A stretch of 64,000 nt of DNA, taken from a bacterium UBP4_UBA6127 (GTDB lineage: Bacteria > UBP4 > UBA4092). Positions 1 to 9,067 of the stretch are shown piece after piece. Location: contig DIVR01000037.1 of the NCBI GenBank assembly GCA_002428325.1, positions 1-64,000 of the forward strand, in the 5' to 3' direction. The position numbers were made by a program, and so were the translations under genes. The notes beneath the pieces were generated by a model. The model was not told the origin of the DNA and made no database searches. It saw nothing but the letters and a program-made list of their open reading frames with translations. Each line of letters starts with the position of its first letter. The stretch's first letter is position 1.

Positions 1-152
1 AATTGAGGATCCTCCGGGGTGGCTTGGACCATCACCGGTTCCAACATTCCCAAAGATTGAAGGCTGAGTTGGAGAGAGTCTAATGACCCCATATCTTTCC
101 TGATTCGGGTCTCCGGGATATGGATAAGGTTGAGTTTGATTTTAAACGTCAT
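1..152 (-). CDS. ParB/Srx-like N-terminal domain protein (partial, runs off window)
   Basis: The first 50 codons of a minus-strand gene are visible; the rest lies beyond the window. The start is the ATG at 152-150, preceded by an AAGGAAGG ribosome binding site about 8 bases upstream. The peptide starts MTFKIKLNLIHIPETRIRKD and continues with a stretch of the form D-S-L-Q-L-S-L-x-x-x-G-x-L-E-P-V-M-V. That resembles the ParB N-terminal domain, whose signature is a conserved Arg followed by a helix and 'S-I-x-x-x-G-x-x-x-P-I-x-V'. It could be a chromosome-partitioning ParB paralog or a stand-alone ParB-like regulator; the C-terminal part would decide. It lies downstream of the polysaccharide operon terminator, so it is probably a separate transcription unit. 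The family call is inference from a short fragment. Confidence 0.55.
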   Translation of the reverse strand, partial: MTFKIKLNLIHIPETRIRKDMGSLDSLQLSLQSLGMLEPVMVQATPEDPQ

Positions 153-235
153 GATTGGCTGCCTTCCTTTTTATTAGTCTTGACAGTCAACCACTCTGGC
201 ATGGGCTTTTGACAGGGGGGTGTTAAAATCAACTT

Positions 236-280
236 AGAAAAAAATACTCCCCTTTTAACCTGATGCTTCACAAGGGGAGT
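236..280 (-). terminator. Rho-independent terminator of the O-acetylation operon
   Basis: A perfect 9-bp stem (246-254 paired with 272-280, ACTCCCCTT/AAGGGGAGT) with a 17-nt loop is followed on the minus strand by an uninterrupted run of seven T. It sits 25 bases past the last gene of the minus-strand polysaccharide operon and closes it. Confidence 0.85.
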
Positions 281-304
281 TTAATTTATTCTTTTGTAAG
301 GGTT

Positions 305-1285
305 CTATTGTTTGAATAATGGGATTTTCTTCCAGCCGTTTTGAGACTGGGTAAATTCCCTGGCCGTAAAACACCAAATAATGATTTTCTTATTTTTCAG
401 CCAATCCGGTTGTTTAGAAGCTTTTCGATAGAGATTAATTCGGACAGGAGTGGCTCCAGAACCTCTGACCCCAATTAAATCGACAGGAATGCTTAAGGCT
501 GCCGCCAATTGGTCCACAAACCCGGCATTCTCAGCCAACATATCATCTCCTGAATGGAATATCAGGGTATGGCTATCACCCATAACCAGAATGGGGCTGG
601 ATTCATCGACTGTTTTGCCTTCCACCTTGGATATCATCAAAGATTCTTGATGCATCTCAGGTTGATTTAAATCTCTGGATAAATCACCCTGGACAGCAAG
701 GATTACAGGGCTCACCTTGAAAGGTCTCTGAGCCTTATACCATTTCTCTTTTTGGATATCTTGAGCCAAAGCCTTGACTGCGACATTCATTCCCTGGGCA
801 TTCCAATGGGAATCCTGCCGGCAATAAACAATATTTCCCGAAGTCTCCTGAATGAATAATGGGAATAGATCCAAAACCTGAACACCCTTTTCCTCCAGCT
901 GCCGATAAAACTCTGCCTGAGGATTTTTTTCAACCTTTATACCATCTCCAAACAGTTTATCAGGATAAACTTCCAACTTAGCAGGAACAGGAATAACAAT
1001 GAGTCTGATACCTGCCTGTTTGAGCTGCTGATTAAAATCCAGGATAGCTACAGAGGCTTCTGATGGACTCGAAAGCGCTGATACCAATGGACCCTTAGTG
1101 ACATGATTCAGTTCAGATTTCAAGAAAAGAAATCCATCCTGGCCTTGGATAACAGTTTGAGTCTCTGGAGTTTTATTGAGAATATCCTGAGCTTTACTCT
1201 GCAAACCGGTTTGGGCAGCTGATACGGAAAAAACTCCTATGCAGGCTAAAAGTAAAAATCCAATCCATACTTTTGTTTTTTTCAT
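305..1285 (-). CDS. AlgJ/AlgX-like SGNH-hydrolase-fold O-acetyltransferase protein, secreted
   Basis: This is a 326-residue protein with an N-terminal signal peptide or anchor (MKKTKVWIGFLLLACIGVFS). It shows the AlgJ/AlgX SGNH pattern: an early G-x-x-G-F-L-F-L motif, the Asp-x-His pair D158-S-H160-W-N, and the nucleophile motif G-D-S238-H. In the known family these proteins take acetyl groups from an AlgI-type MBOAT protein and transfer them to polysaccharide in the periplasm. The ATG at 1285 was preferred over a TTG 7 codons earlier because a GGGGGG purine run precedes it and it overlaps the stop of the upstream gene (ATGA), a sign of translational coupling. It is the last gene of the operon, just before the terminator. 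The polysaccharide acted on is inferred from context. Confidence 0.8.
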   Translation of the reverse strand: MKKTKVWIGFLLLACIGVFSVSAAQTGLQSKAQDILNKTPETQTVIQGQDGFLFLKSELNHVTKGPLVSALSSPSEASVAILDFNQQLKQAGIRLIVIPVPAKLEVYPDKLFGDGIKVEKNPQAEFYRQLEEKGVQVLDLFPLFIQETSGNIVYCRQDSHWNAQGMNVAVKALAQDIQKEKWYKAQRPFKVSPVILAVQGDLSRDLNQPEMHQESLMISKVEGKTVDESSPILVMGDSHTLIFHSGDDMLAENAGFVDQLAAALSIPVDLIGVRGSGATPVRINLYRKASKQPDWLKNKKIIIWCFTAREFTQSQNGWKKIPLFKQ

Positions 1286-3036
1286 TTGATCAATTCCCCC
1301 CAACAAGGGTCCTGGAGAGAAATATCAGGGTCATCTAATTCACTTCGATTAAACCCGCCATATTCATCTTCCACAGAACTCCAGTTATTCAAGTTAATAT
1401 GAATCAGCTGCCCTGTCCGTAAAGACGAAGCCGAAGTCAGTTTTTGGTCACGCATACTCATCAAATAAACCATTGCCTGGGCATTTATTATCTTTATCCC
1501 AGGTCCTTTAATATCTATCAGCTGAATTGCCATCACATGGTCTTTATAGGGCACGGCTCCTGGCTGAGGAACGGCTGATACTGATTTAACCCTGGCAGTT
1601 ACCTTATATGAGTTACCTTCTTCAGGGACAAAGAAGCCACCTGTTTTAGCCGGTGTCGCCGTCTCTTTCACCCTGACCCTATTTGCTGTCTCAGCCGAGT
1701 CAGCAGAGGTTATTTTTATATCGATAACAGGATTTCTTGCTTTGGATACAGGGATATCAATAAGTTTCCAATTGCCCGACACCAGTTCTCGACTGGCAAA
1801 TTCCCAGACAACCACTTTCTTCCCTTCCAACCTGTCATGTCCTTTAGCCAACTCCTGGGCCAGAATTTCCCGGGTGGCATAAGAACCGGCATCATTTCTG
1901 ACAATAGCATCTACAGGGGCTTTTAAATAATATGATAGATTTTCTACCAATCCAGCTCCCTCACCCCACCCCATAGGCTTTAGAGAATAAATATTGGAAA
2001 AACTATCTCCTAAGAACAAAATTTCAGACTGAGAAGAAGGCTTCAATAATCTACCATTCACTTTTACCTGACGCAATTGAACCGTTTCAGGTTGAAAGTA
2101 CTGGTCATCAGGTTTGAGATTCAACATCATAGCAATATCTCCCAAATTAGTTTGAAAAGATAAAATTTGCCGGGGAGATGAAGATAATTGGGTTTTAACA
2201 GGGATCCTGTCCTGGATGACCCGGGACAACTCCTTGGCAGCAAGGTCCATTCCTTCCGGAGTCCAATGAGTATCTGTTTTCAAAAAAGTCTGGATTCCTT
2301 TTTTTTTGGCATCCATCAAGACAGGAGCCGGGTCAAAAACAATAACCCCCTGAGATTCCAATGATTTTTTCCATCGAGCATACGACTCATTTTGGAGAGG
2401 ATGAGAAAATTGGCTTAATCGGCCGGATAATTTCTCCGGATAAATCACCGGTTTGACCGGGACCGGCATCAATATCAACTGAATCCCCCGAGCCGCCAAT
2501 CTTTTTTTAAACTCAAGGATAGCTAAGAGAGGATCAGGCTGGACATCGGCCACCTGATATCGGAGCCGTTGAAATTCCTGATTCATAAAACCAGAAGCCA
2601 TGGGATAATCCATATCCGATAAATAATACAACCAGCCATCCTCTCCCACGACCACTTTTTCATTACCGGTCTTTAATTGTTTTGAAAGGATGCTCTGGAT
2701 GGGAGAGAGAAGTTCTTCCCTAAGCAAAGAATTATTTTCCAGTTGAGTCTCATAAGATTTCAGATGATGGTTCAGTTCACGACTAAAACTGGTCAATTCT
2801 CCCAGGGGAGTATCCGCTGGCAATTCTCTTACCCCATCCCAGTTCAGAAACAAATCCAGCGCCTGGGGAGTTTTTAGCTCTTTGATAGTTATTTCATAAC
2901 CCATTTGCAATAAGGGATACAAGAATATAACCACCAGAAAAAAGCAAACCATTAAATAAGCCAGTTTGGGTGATATCTCCGTTCGGCCAATTTCATTTTT
3001 GGCGATTTCTTCTCTTGTAAGGTTAGGTTTTAACAT
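1282..3036 (-). CDS. AlgX/AlgJ-like SGNH protein with C-terminal extension, membrane-anchored
   Basis: This 584-residue protein has one N-terminal membrane segment (about residues 28-48), a helical stretch, then an AlgX/AlgJ-type SGNH domain. It contains 'G-E-D-G-W-L-Y-Y-L', the Asp-x-His motif D255-T-H257-W and the nucleophile motif L-G-D-S345-F. After about residue 440 there is a C-terminal domain rich in beta-type sequence that could bind carbohydrate, as the C-terminal module of Pseudomonas AlgX does; I cannot show homology by eye. It lies 17 bases after the MBOAT gene and its stop overlaps the start of the next SGNH gene, so the three are almost certainly co-translated. Predicted role: periplasmic acetyl transfer to the polymer made by this locus. 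Confidence 0.78.
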   Translation of the reverse strand: MLKPNLTREEIAKNEIGRTEISPKLAYLMVCFFLVVIFLYPLLQMGYEITIKELKTPQALDLFLNWDGVRELPADTPLGELTSFSRELNHHLKSYETQLENNSLLREELLSPIQSILSKQLKTGNEKVVVGEDGWLYYLSDMDYPMASGFMNQEFQRLRYQVADVQPDPLLAILEFKKRLAARGIQLILMPVPVKPVIYPEKLSGRLSQFSHPLQNESYARWKKSLESQGVIVFDPAPVLMDAKKKGIQTFLKTDTHWTPEGMDLAAKELSRVIQDRIPVKTQLSSSPRQILSFQTNLGDIAMMLNLKPDDQYFQPETVQLRQVKVNGRLLKPSSQSEILFLGDSFSNIYSLKPMGWGEGAGLVENLSYYLKAPVDAIVRNDAGSYATREILAQELAKGHDRLEGKKVVVWEFASRELVSGNWKLIDIPVSKARNPVIDIKITSADSAETANRVRVKETATPAKTGGFFVPEEGNSYKVTARVKSVSAVPQPGAVPYKDHVMAIQLIDIKGPGIKIINAQAMVYLMSMRDQKLTSASSLRTGQLIHINLNNWSSVEDEYGGFNRSELDDPDISLQDPCWGELIK

Positions 3037-3053
3037 AATTTATTGAATAAATC

Positions 3054-4505
3054 TCAAAATATAAAATAGATAAATGGATTATAAGACTGGGTTGTTAATA
3101 TCGCTATGGCCAATATAAAAACACCCAAAATATAACCAATTTTCCAACCATTTATTTGTTTAGTAAAATCCCAGGTTTGGGGAGAAGACCAGACAACCAG
3201 CCCCGCCAGCCCTAACGAACCCATATAGTAGGGACTATAAATTAACGAGGACATCAGGGAAGAACCTGTCTTCGGAATTACCAATCCAAACATGGATTTT
3301 AAATAAATAATTGCATCGGGAAGGGTTGCCGCCCTAAAAAACACCCAGGTTATCAAAATAACAACAAAAGTGAATCCCATCCTTATGGGAGCTGGAAACC
3401 ATGACCATAGGCTTCCTTTCCCCTTAAGACGTTCAAGAGATAGCATTCCCCCATGGAGAGAACCCCAAATGGCAAAATTCCAGCTGGCTCCATGCCATAA
3501 CCCTCCGAGGAACATTACCAGAAACAAGTTCACATAAGTCCTAAGGGTCCCTTTCCTATTTCCACCCAGAGGAATATACAGGTAATCCCTTAGCCAATAA
3601 GATAAAGAGAGATGCCAACGCCGCCAAAACTCTGTAATAGACTTAGAATGGTAGGGAGAATCAAAATTCTTGGCAAAAACAAATCCCACCATCAAACCTA
3701 AGCCAAGAGCCATATCGGAATAGCCACTGAAATCAAAATAGATTTGGAAGGCATACGCGACAATCCCATACCAAGCATCTACGATATGATTGGCTCCAGC
3801 CTTAAAAACAGTATCAGCTATTTTCCCGCAAGGGTTGGCTAAGAGAATCTTCTTCCCCATACCAAGGGCAAAAAAGGCTACCCCTCTGGAAAACTTCTCC
3901 ATGGTATGAGTTCTGAACACCAATTGGTCAGCTACTTCCTGAAACCGAATAATGGGACCTGCCACCAATTGGGGAAACATCGACACATAACAGGCAAAAT
4001 CAATAAATTTTCTGATTGCCTTGGCATCTCCCCGATACACATCAATGGCATAACTCATGGATTGGAATGTATAAAAGCTGATGCCCAATGGAAGGATAAC
4101 TCGAAATAACCCTTGAACCTGCCAGGTTTCAATTCCCATCATAGCAATCAAAACATTATAATTATCCACACTGAAATTAAAATACTTAAAGAATCCCAAT
4201 AAAGATAAATTGGAACAGATGCTGATTGTTAAGGCTATTTTCTGAAACCGAGCCCTGGGTTTATCCTTTTCTAAAGCTTCAATCGGCTTAGAGAAATCCC
4301 ACTGTTGAGATACCACCAGACCCGCAACGTAATCTATGGTTGTGGAAGCCAGCATTAACAGAGTAAATATTGGATTCGCCCATCCATAGAAGATATAACT
4401 GAAGAGGGTTAATACCAAATGCCTCCATTTAGCTGGAGATGCGTAATAACATAATAATACTAAGGGTAAAAAGAAAAACAGGAATAAATAAGAACTGAAA
4501 ACCAT
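3054..4505 (-). CDS. MBOAT-family O-acyltransferase, AlgI-like
   Basis: This 483-residue polytopic membrane protein has the AlgI/DltB signatures. These include the 'F-W-R-R-W-H-L-S-L-S-Y-W-L-R-D-Y-L-Y-I-P-L-G-G-N-R' block near residues 290-315, the 'G-G-L-W-H338-G-A-S-W' motif with the MBOAT catalytic histidine, and the earlier 'L-P-L-G-I-S-F-Y-T-F-Q' and 'F-P-Q-L-V-A-G-P-I' segments. The family moves acetyl groups from cytoplasmic acetyl-CoA across the inner membrane to a periplasmic SGNH partner. Its length matches AlgI. It lies 3 bases after one SGNH gene and 17 bases before another, so the partners are encoded on both sides. Substrate specificity cannot be read from sequence. Confidence 0.92.
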   Translation of the reverse strand: MVFSSYLFLFFFLPLVLLCYYASPAKWRHLVLTLFSYIFYGWANPIFTLLMLASTTIDYVAGLVVSQQWDFSKPIEALEKDKPRARFQKIALTISICSNLSLLGFFKYFNFSVDNYNVLIAMMGIETWQVQGLFRVILPLGISFYTFQSMSYAIDVYRGDAKAIRKFIDFACYVSMFPQLVAGPIIRFQEVADQLVFRTHTMEKFSRGVAFFALGMGKKILLANPCGKIADTVFKAGANHIVDAWYGIVAYAFQIYFDFSGYSDMALGLGLMVGFVFAKNFDSPYHSKSITEFWRRWHLSLSYWLRDYLYIPLGGNRKGTLRTYVNLFLVMFLGGLWHGASWNFAIWGSLHGGMLSLERLKGKGSLWSWFPAPIRMGFTFVVILITWVFFRAATLPDAIIYLKSMFGLVIPKTGSSLMSSLIYSPYYMGSLGLAGLVVWSSPQTWDFTKQINGWKIGYILGVFILAIAILTTQSYNPFIYFIF

Positions 4506-4508
4506 AGA

Positions 4509-6059
4509 TTAATCCCTGTTTACAGCTGAGAGAGCTGCCTTAGAATTTTTGTTTATCATGAACCATTTTGCATCTTTTAATATGCCGCCAGAATTCATAA
4601 TAAAGATAACCACTCTCCTGTTTACCAGAAAACTATCCCCTTTTCTTATCAATTCACCAAACAAATTGGTCGCTCCTCCATACCGATAAAACTTATCCGG
4701 TAGAACCCCTGATTCATAATAGAAATACTGCGGGATGCTTCCACCTCTAGAACCATACGGAGAATAATCCAGAAAAGAATCTCCTATAAATAATACGGGA
4801 GAACCAGAATTCTCATTAATTTGCAACACATTTCCATCTTTACTAAATACTCCTAAAAACGAAACAGCACTATTTGTATCATATTTTTTATTTCCATCCG
4901 GCCAAGTATAATCACACTTATATATATCATCCCGAAAGGGAATCATGGTCGTTGAAGCCAGATAGACACGGGGAGATTTATTCTTCCTCATACTATAGCG
5001 TTTTATCCGATCAGATAGAATTTGAGCAGTAATCCTTCCGGCTCCCTCTGCCGGATGAGGGTCAATTGTTTGATACCAAAATAACAAAGGATATTTAAAT
5101 CGGTTTTTTACTAAAGGTGGGACTAAATCAATAGTTTCAACATCATTTTCTAAAAGTATCTTAATAAATTCATGAAGATATGGATTAAATTCCGTATTAT
5201 TAAAACTTTGAATGAATAAGTCACCAACCACCTCATTCATAGAAGGGACTCTCACGACAATAAAATCAATATTTCTATCACGTAAATATTGGTTATAATC
5301 AATCATCGCACTGACAAAATCATAATTAAGATATTCTTCCTTATACAAAGCCCATGATTTTAGTGAAAAATAACTATCACCTATCCATTTAAAATCCTTT
5401 TTCTCAATTACTTTTCCATATTCTCTTCGCATATCATTTAGATTGTCATACCATTTTTTAAAATCCCCGCCGTTTTTAGCTAGAAGTTTATTGATTCGAT
5501 CCAAATCTTTCTGCATTGCCTGTTTTCTTAGTTTTGCCGCTTTTTTTTCCTGGGTTGTTAATTTAGGCTTTTTTGCATCAGCTATAGGTTGAGTCAATGG
5601 ATTATTTTTGCTTATTCCCACCGGACTTCGAACGATCGGCCCTATTTGGTCAATTCTTGTCCCTTCAGTTAAGTAGTAATAGTCGTATTCCAGGGAATTG
5701 ATCTGGTCAGCTTGTTGGATTTGGCGAAGGGTTTCAGAAATATCATCAAATAATTCAATTTTAACCATTAATCGTTGACCTGAAGTATAGATACTATCGG
5801 TAAGCAGTTTTCTCTTTCTGAAACCCGGGATGACCAGGACTATTTTCTCAGGGATGGAGGAGTCTTGGGATAATATATTTTTCACCTGAAACATGGCGGT
5901 ATAATTGCAATCAGGGTAATCGGATTTTTCCGGAATGGGTAAGGCGGATGGATTAACGATTATTCCTTCCAAATTGATTGGTTTAGCAGATACCCTGGTA
6001 GACCCAAATAAGACTACTAATAATCCAATCAAATAATACAGATTACTATATCTAGCCAT
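4509..6059 (-). CDS. Secreted AlgX-like SGNH protein with novel N-terminal domain (paralog A)
   Basis: This 516-residue protein starts with a clear signal peptide (MARYSNLYYLIGLLVV, ending V-S-A). It has two parts: an N-terminal domain of about 130 residues that I do not recognise, a lysine-rich linker, and a C-terminal SGNH-like domain with D333-P-H335 and G-D-S428-F. This Asp-x-His plus Gly-Asp-Ser arrangement is shared with the AlgJ/AlgX-like proteins in the same operon. The start at 6059 was chosen for its signal peptide, a GGGGAG ribosome binding site and its position 2 bases after the previous stop. The N-terminal domain is nearly identical at DNA level to that of the next gene upstream, while the catalytic halves have diverged. 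Probable role: a further O-acetyltransferase or esterase in polymer decoration. Confidence 0.65.
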   Translation of the reverse strand: MARYSNLYYLIGLLVVLFGSTRVSAKPINLEGIIVNPSALPIPEKSDYPDCNYTAMFQVKNILSQDSSIPEKIVLVIPGFRKRKLLTDSIYTSGQRLMVKIELFDDISETLRQIQQADQINSLEYDYYYLTEGTRIDQIGPIVRSPVGISKNNPLTQPIADAKKPKLTTQEKKAAKLRKQAMQKDLDRINKLLAKNGGDFKKWYDNLNDMRREYGKVIEKKDFKWIGDSYFSLKSWALYKEEYLNYDFVSAMIDYNQYLRDRNIDFIVVRVPSMNEVVGDLFIQSFNNTEFNPYLHEFIKILLENDVETIDLVPPLVKNRFKYPLLFWYQTIDPHPAEGAGRITAQILSDRIKRYSMRKNKSPRVYLASTTMIPFRDDIYKCDYTWPDGNKKYDTNSAVSFLGVFSKDGNVLQINENSGSPVLFIGDSFLDYSPYGSRGGSIPQYFYYESGVLPDKFYRYGGATNLFGELIRKGDSFLVNRRVVIFIMNSGGILKDAKWFMINKNSKAALSAVNRD

Positions 6060-6061
6060 TA

Positions 6062-7942
6062 TTAAATAACTCCCCAGACTTCGATCGAATCGACAGGAAT
6101 ACCTACCCCTTTCCTTAAGAGCCAATCCATTTTCAGGTTAATACTGATTGTTTTATTCTCATTAATGACTGGAAATGATACATACATCTCTTTATTTCCT
6201 TTTGACCCCATCACTTTAGAAGCAGAACCATACTCCACCTTAGCGATAAGGTCATACCAATGGCCAGTTGTTTTAATTTTCACAAAAATATCCTTACCTG
6301 AAATCTTGGAAGGGATTTTTATGATCGGCTTAATTACCGCATTCTTATAAATTTTTGTTGTTACTCCTCCATAATAAAGTACCCAATCATAAGTTCCCTC
6401 GGGCTTATTATTTTGCTTTATGGAATTACGGAGTTCCTCGCCAGATAAGACTTTAATAAGTGATGCCCGATGAATGGTTTCCATTGAGTTATCTAAAGTT
6501 GCCGGAGAAAATATAAATATACAAACCTTACGATTTTTAAAAAAGTCTTCCTTTTTAAGAGCCATGGTTTTTCCCATCATATTGGCGCCACCCGCCCTTA
6601 AAACCCAATTGGGAATTACTCCGGTTTTATAGGCCAAATAATGGGGAATACCGGCTCCCAGATGTCCAGCCGGCCGGTCAATAAATGAATCTCCAATAAT
6701 AAGGCAGGGCGAGTCATTTTCTTCTGATAACTGCAATCTACTGCTTGAACTATCATATAAGACACAATCAATCAGGGTTGTGCATCGGGAATTAAAATTC
6801 GGATTCCCCTTAGGATAAGTAATATTTCGGTTCACATTATAGGAGGCAGCTATCTGTTTAGCCAGACAGAAATTATATCCTCTGGTAAAACCATATCTTT
6901 TCAATCGTTCACTTAGGATTGAAGCTATCGTCCAGGCCATTCCATTGGAAGGATGCAAGTCGTCATTTTGATACCAATACATGAGGGGATAGTTGAATCG
7001 ATCACTTATTGCCGGAGGTAACATGTCGATAACTTCCACATTGGCCTCCAATAAATCTTTATTTAGTTTCAGGAGATATGGATTCAACACATAGTCTTTT
7101 TCCTTCATTTCAGGCACAAATAAATCCGAACAAATCTCACCTTTGTAAGGAACCCTGAGAACAATCAAATCAATACCTTTTTTCTTAAGAAACTGATTCA
7201 ACTGAATAATAGCTTCCACATAATTGGTAGCATGTCCCCATTGGCCATCATAGGCACTGGCAGTGAAGTAACTGTCCCCCACCCATTTTGATTCTTTATT
7301 TTTTATCTTTTCATCATATTCTCTACGGAGGGTGGATAAACTGTCATACCATTTCCTAAAATCTCCGCCATTTTTAACCAACAGGCTATTAATATGATCT
7401 AAATCCTCTCGGATAGCCTGTTTTCTGAGTTGAACCGCTTTTTCATCCTGCTCTGTAACCGGGAGGTTTATAGCCCTGGATGATGGGGAGAGTAGTTTAT
7501 TCTTATTATTAACAGGCAATTGAACTATTTTACTTCTTTGATCAGTTCTTTGACCTTCCCAAAGGTAATAATAGTCAAAGTCGAGAGAATTAATCCGGTC
7601 AGTTTGTTGGATTTGGCGTAAAGTTTCAGGAATATCATCAAATAATTCAATTTTAACCTTTAATCGTTGACCTGAAGTATAGATACTATCAGTAAGCAGT
7701 ATTCTCTTTCTGAAACCCGGGATGACCAGGATGATTTTCTCAGGGATGGAGGAGTCTTGGGACAATATATTATCCACCTGAAACATGGCGGTATAATTGC
7801 AATCAGGGTAATCGGATTTTTCCGGAATGGGTAAAGAGGATACTTGAAGGATAACTCCCTCAAGAGAAATCACTTTGGATGAACATTTCGAAAAGGATAA
7901 TATAATGATAAATATTGCAAAAAATATTCTAGACTTAATCAA
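6062..7942 (-). CDS. Secreted AlgX-like SGNH protein with novel N-terminal domain (paralog B)
   Basis: This 626-residue paralog of the next gene downstream has the same layout: N-terminal signal sequence (MIKSRIFFAIFIIILSF), the unknown N-terminal domain, a linker, an SGNH-like domain with D328-L-H330 and G-D-S419-F, and an extra C-terminal beta-rich extension of about 140 residues. A cysteine near the end of the signal sequence (F-S-K-C) could be a lipidation site, but the preceding Lys makes it a poor lipobox. The only plausible start is a TTG at 7942 with AGGG sequences just upstream, which overlaps the end of a 47-codon reading frame. The enzymatic role is inferred from the operon and the Asp-x-His/Gly-Asp-Ser motifs; it could also be a non-catalytic polymer-binding protein. 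Confidence 0.62.
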   Translation of the reverse strand: MIKSRIFFAIFIIILSFSKCSSKVISLEGVILQVSSLPIPEKSDYPDCNYTAMFQVDNILSQDSSIPEKIILVIPGFRKRILLTDSIYTSGQRLKVKIELFDDIPETLRQIQQTDRINSLDFDYYYLWEGQRTDQRSKIVQLPVNNKNKLLSPSSRAINLPVTEQDEKAVQLRKQAIREDLDHINSLLVKNGGDFRKWYDSLSTLRREYDEKIKNKESKWVGDSYFTASAYDGQWGHATNYVEAIIQLNQFLKKKGIDLIVLRVPYKGEICSDLFVPEMKEKDYVLNPYLLKLNKDLLEANVEVIDMLPPAISDRFNYPLMYWYQNDDLHPSNGMAWTIASILSERLKRYGFTRGYNFCLAKQIAASYNVNRNITYPKGNPNFNSRCTTLIDCVLYDSSSSRLQLSEENDSPCLIIGDSFIDRPAGHLGAGIPHYLAYKTGVIPNWVLRAGGANMMGKTMALKKEDFFKNRKVCIFIFSPATLDNSMETIHRASLIKVLSGEELRNSIKQNNKPEGTYDWVLYYGGVTTKIYKNAVIKPIIKIPSKISGKDIFVKIKTTGHWYDLIAKVEYGSASKVMGSKGNKEMYVSFPVINENKTISINLKMDWLLRKGVGIPVDSIEVWGVI

Positions 7943-8078
7943 ATTCCCTTACCCTGAAAATTGAGAATAACAAAGCAAGTAATAATACCATATCTACACT
8001 AAACACACAGGCGAGAATAGACAACAGATGAATAAATCCAGAGAGAGAATATTCCTGTGCTTTTATATTACTTAACAA
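7935..8078 (-). CDS. Possible 47-residue single-span membrane peptide (TTG start)
   Basis: A short open frame fills the gap between the GT2 gene and paralog B. It reads MLSNIKAQEYSLSGFIHLLS for its first 20 residues, then a further hydrophobic stretch, ending F-R-V-R-E-F-D. It would be a single membrane helix with a short charged tail. It overlaps the stop of the upstream gene by 11 bases and the TTG start of the downstream gene by 8 bases, the tight nesting typical of operon genes. Against it: a TTG start, no clear ribosome binding site, and an in-frame TGA directly upstream, so it might be the tail of a decayed larger membrane protein. Confidence 0.35.
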   Translation of the reverse strand: MLSNIKAQEYSLSGFIHLLSILACVFSVDMVLLLALLFSIFRVREFD

Positions 8079-9045
8079 TCAATCTTTTCAAACAACGCAG
8101 CCAATAAAGAGGGTCCAGATAAGGCAAATAGAAGGTATAGAGGGCAGAGTAATATCCTTCCATCAGGGAGGGAAGGATACCATATTTATAACGCCATTGT
8201 TTTCCGGAATCATAGGCTGTCTGTGCGGATTCAAAAAGGTTTCTTTTTTTCAATTCCAACGCCAGTTTAAGAAAATACTTCCCCATAATGGAAGGATAAG
8301 GATGGTTTTGGCTGTCTTTACTTAACTCCCTTATCATCCAGGAAACCATTCGGTTAAATTCATCCAATAGAAGATTGGTTTTTTTTAGGCTGACTTGCTG
8401 ATGATGGACCCGATTCTGGGCCATTTTTTCATGCTGGTGGATAAATCTAAACTTTCCAGCCAGCCTGAAACACATTTCATAATCCTGGCAAGTCCTGGAG
8501 GTCTCATCAAATAACCCAACGATAGAAAAACATTTCTTAGGAACTAACATGCCGCAAAAAAACAAGGTATTGTTGGGAACCATCTCAAAACGAACACCCA
8601 GCTTTGTATTATCAGGAACCACCGGTTTTCTTCTGTGTTTTATGCCGGATAAAAGGTTGGAATTCTCATCAATCAGATCATAATCAGAGTAGATTATAAT
8701 ATCTTTGTCCTGAAGAGCAGAAAGGATTTGGACTTGTTTAGCCGTTTTATCCGGATAAAGGAGGTCATCATGGCTTAACCAGGTAAAATAGTCACCGGCC
8801 ATTTCCTTAATACCCAGATTTAAAGCAGAAGCAACTCCTCCATTATCTTTCAGGATATACCGAATCTTATTGCCATAGGAAAGGGCCACTTTTTCAGTAG
8901 CCCCATCGTCTTTAGAACCATCATTTACAACAATAATTTCAATATTTTTATAAGTCTGGCCCAAAGCGCTATCAATAGCTTGAGCCAGGTAATTAGCTCC
9001 ATTATATACCGGAATAACGATTGATACTTTAGGATTAAATTCCAT
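8068..9045 (-). CDS. Family 2 glycosyltransferase
   Basis: This 325-residue protein opens with the GT-A nucleotide-binding pattern V-S-I-V-I-P-V-Y-N-G, then Q-T-Y-K-N-I-E-I-I-V-V-N-D-G-S and the metal-binding-type 'W-L-S-H-D-D' near residue 90. No membrane segments are evident, so it is probably a cytoplasmic or peripheral transferase. It would add a sugar from a nucleotide donor to the lipid-linked repeat unit. The gene lies 22 bases after capG-like and belongs to the same operon as the UDP-L-FucNAc genes. Donor and linkage cannot be predicted. Confidence 0.88.
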   Translation of the reverse strand: MEFNPKVSIVIPVYNGANYLAQAIDSALGQTYKNIEIIVVNDGSKDDGATEKVALSYGNKIRYILKDNGGVASALNLGIKEMAGDYFTWLSHDDLLYPDKTAKQVQILSALQDKDIIIYSDYDLIDENSNLLSGIKHRRKPVVPDNTKLGVRFEMVPNNTLFFCGMLVPKKCFSIVGLFDETSRTCQDYEMCFRLAGKFRFIHQHEKMAQNRVHHQQVSLKKTNLLLDEFNRMVSWMIRELSKDSQNHPYPSIMGKYFLKLALELKKRNLFESAQTAYDSGKQWRYKYGILPSLMEGYYSALYTFYLPYLDPLYWLRCLKRLIVK

Positions 9046-9067
9046 TTATTATCGCCTATTTAGCTGT

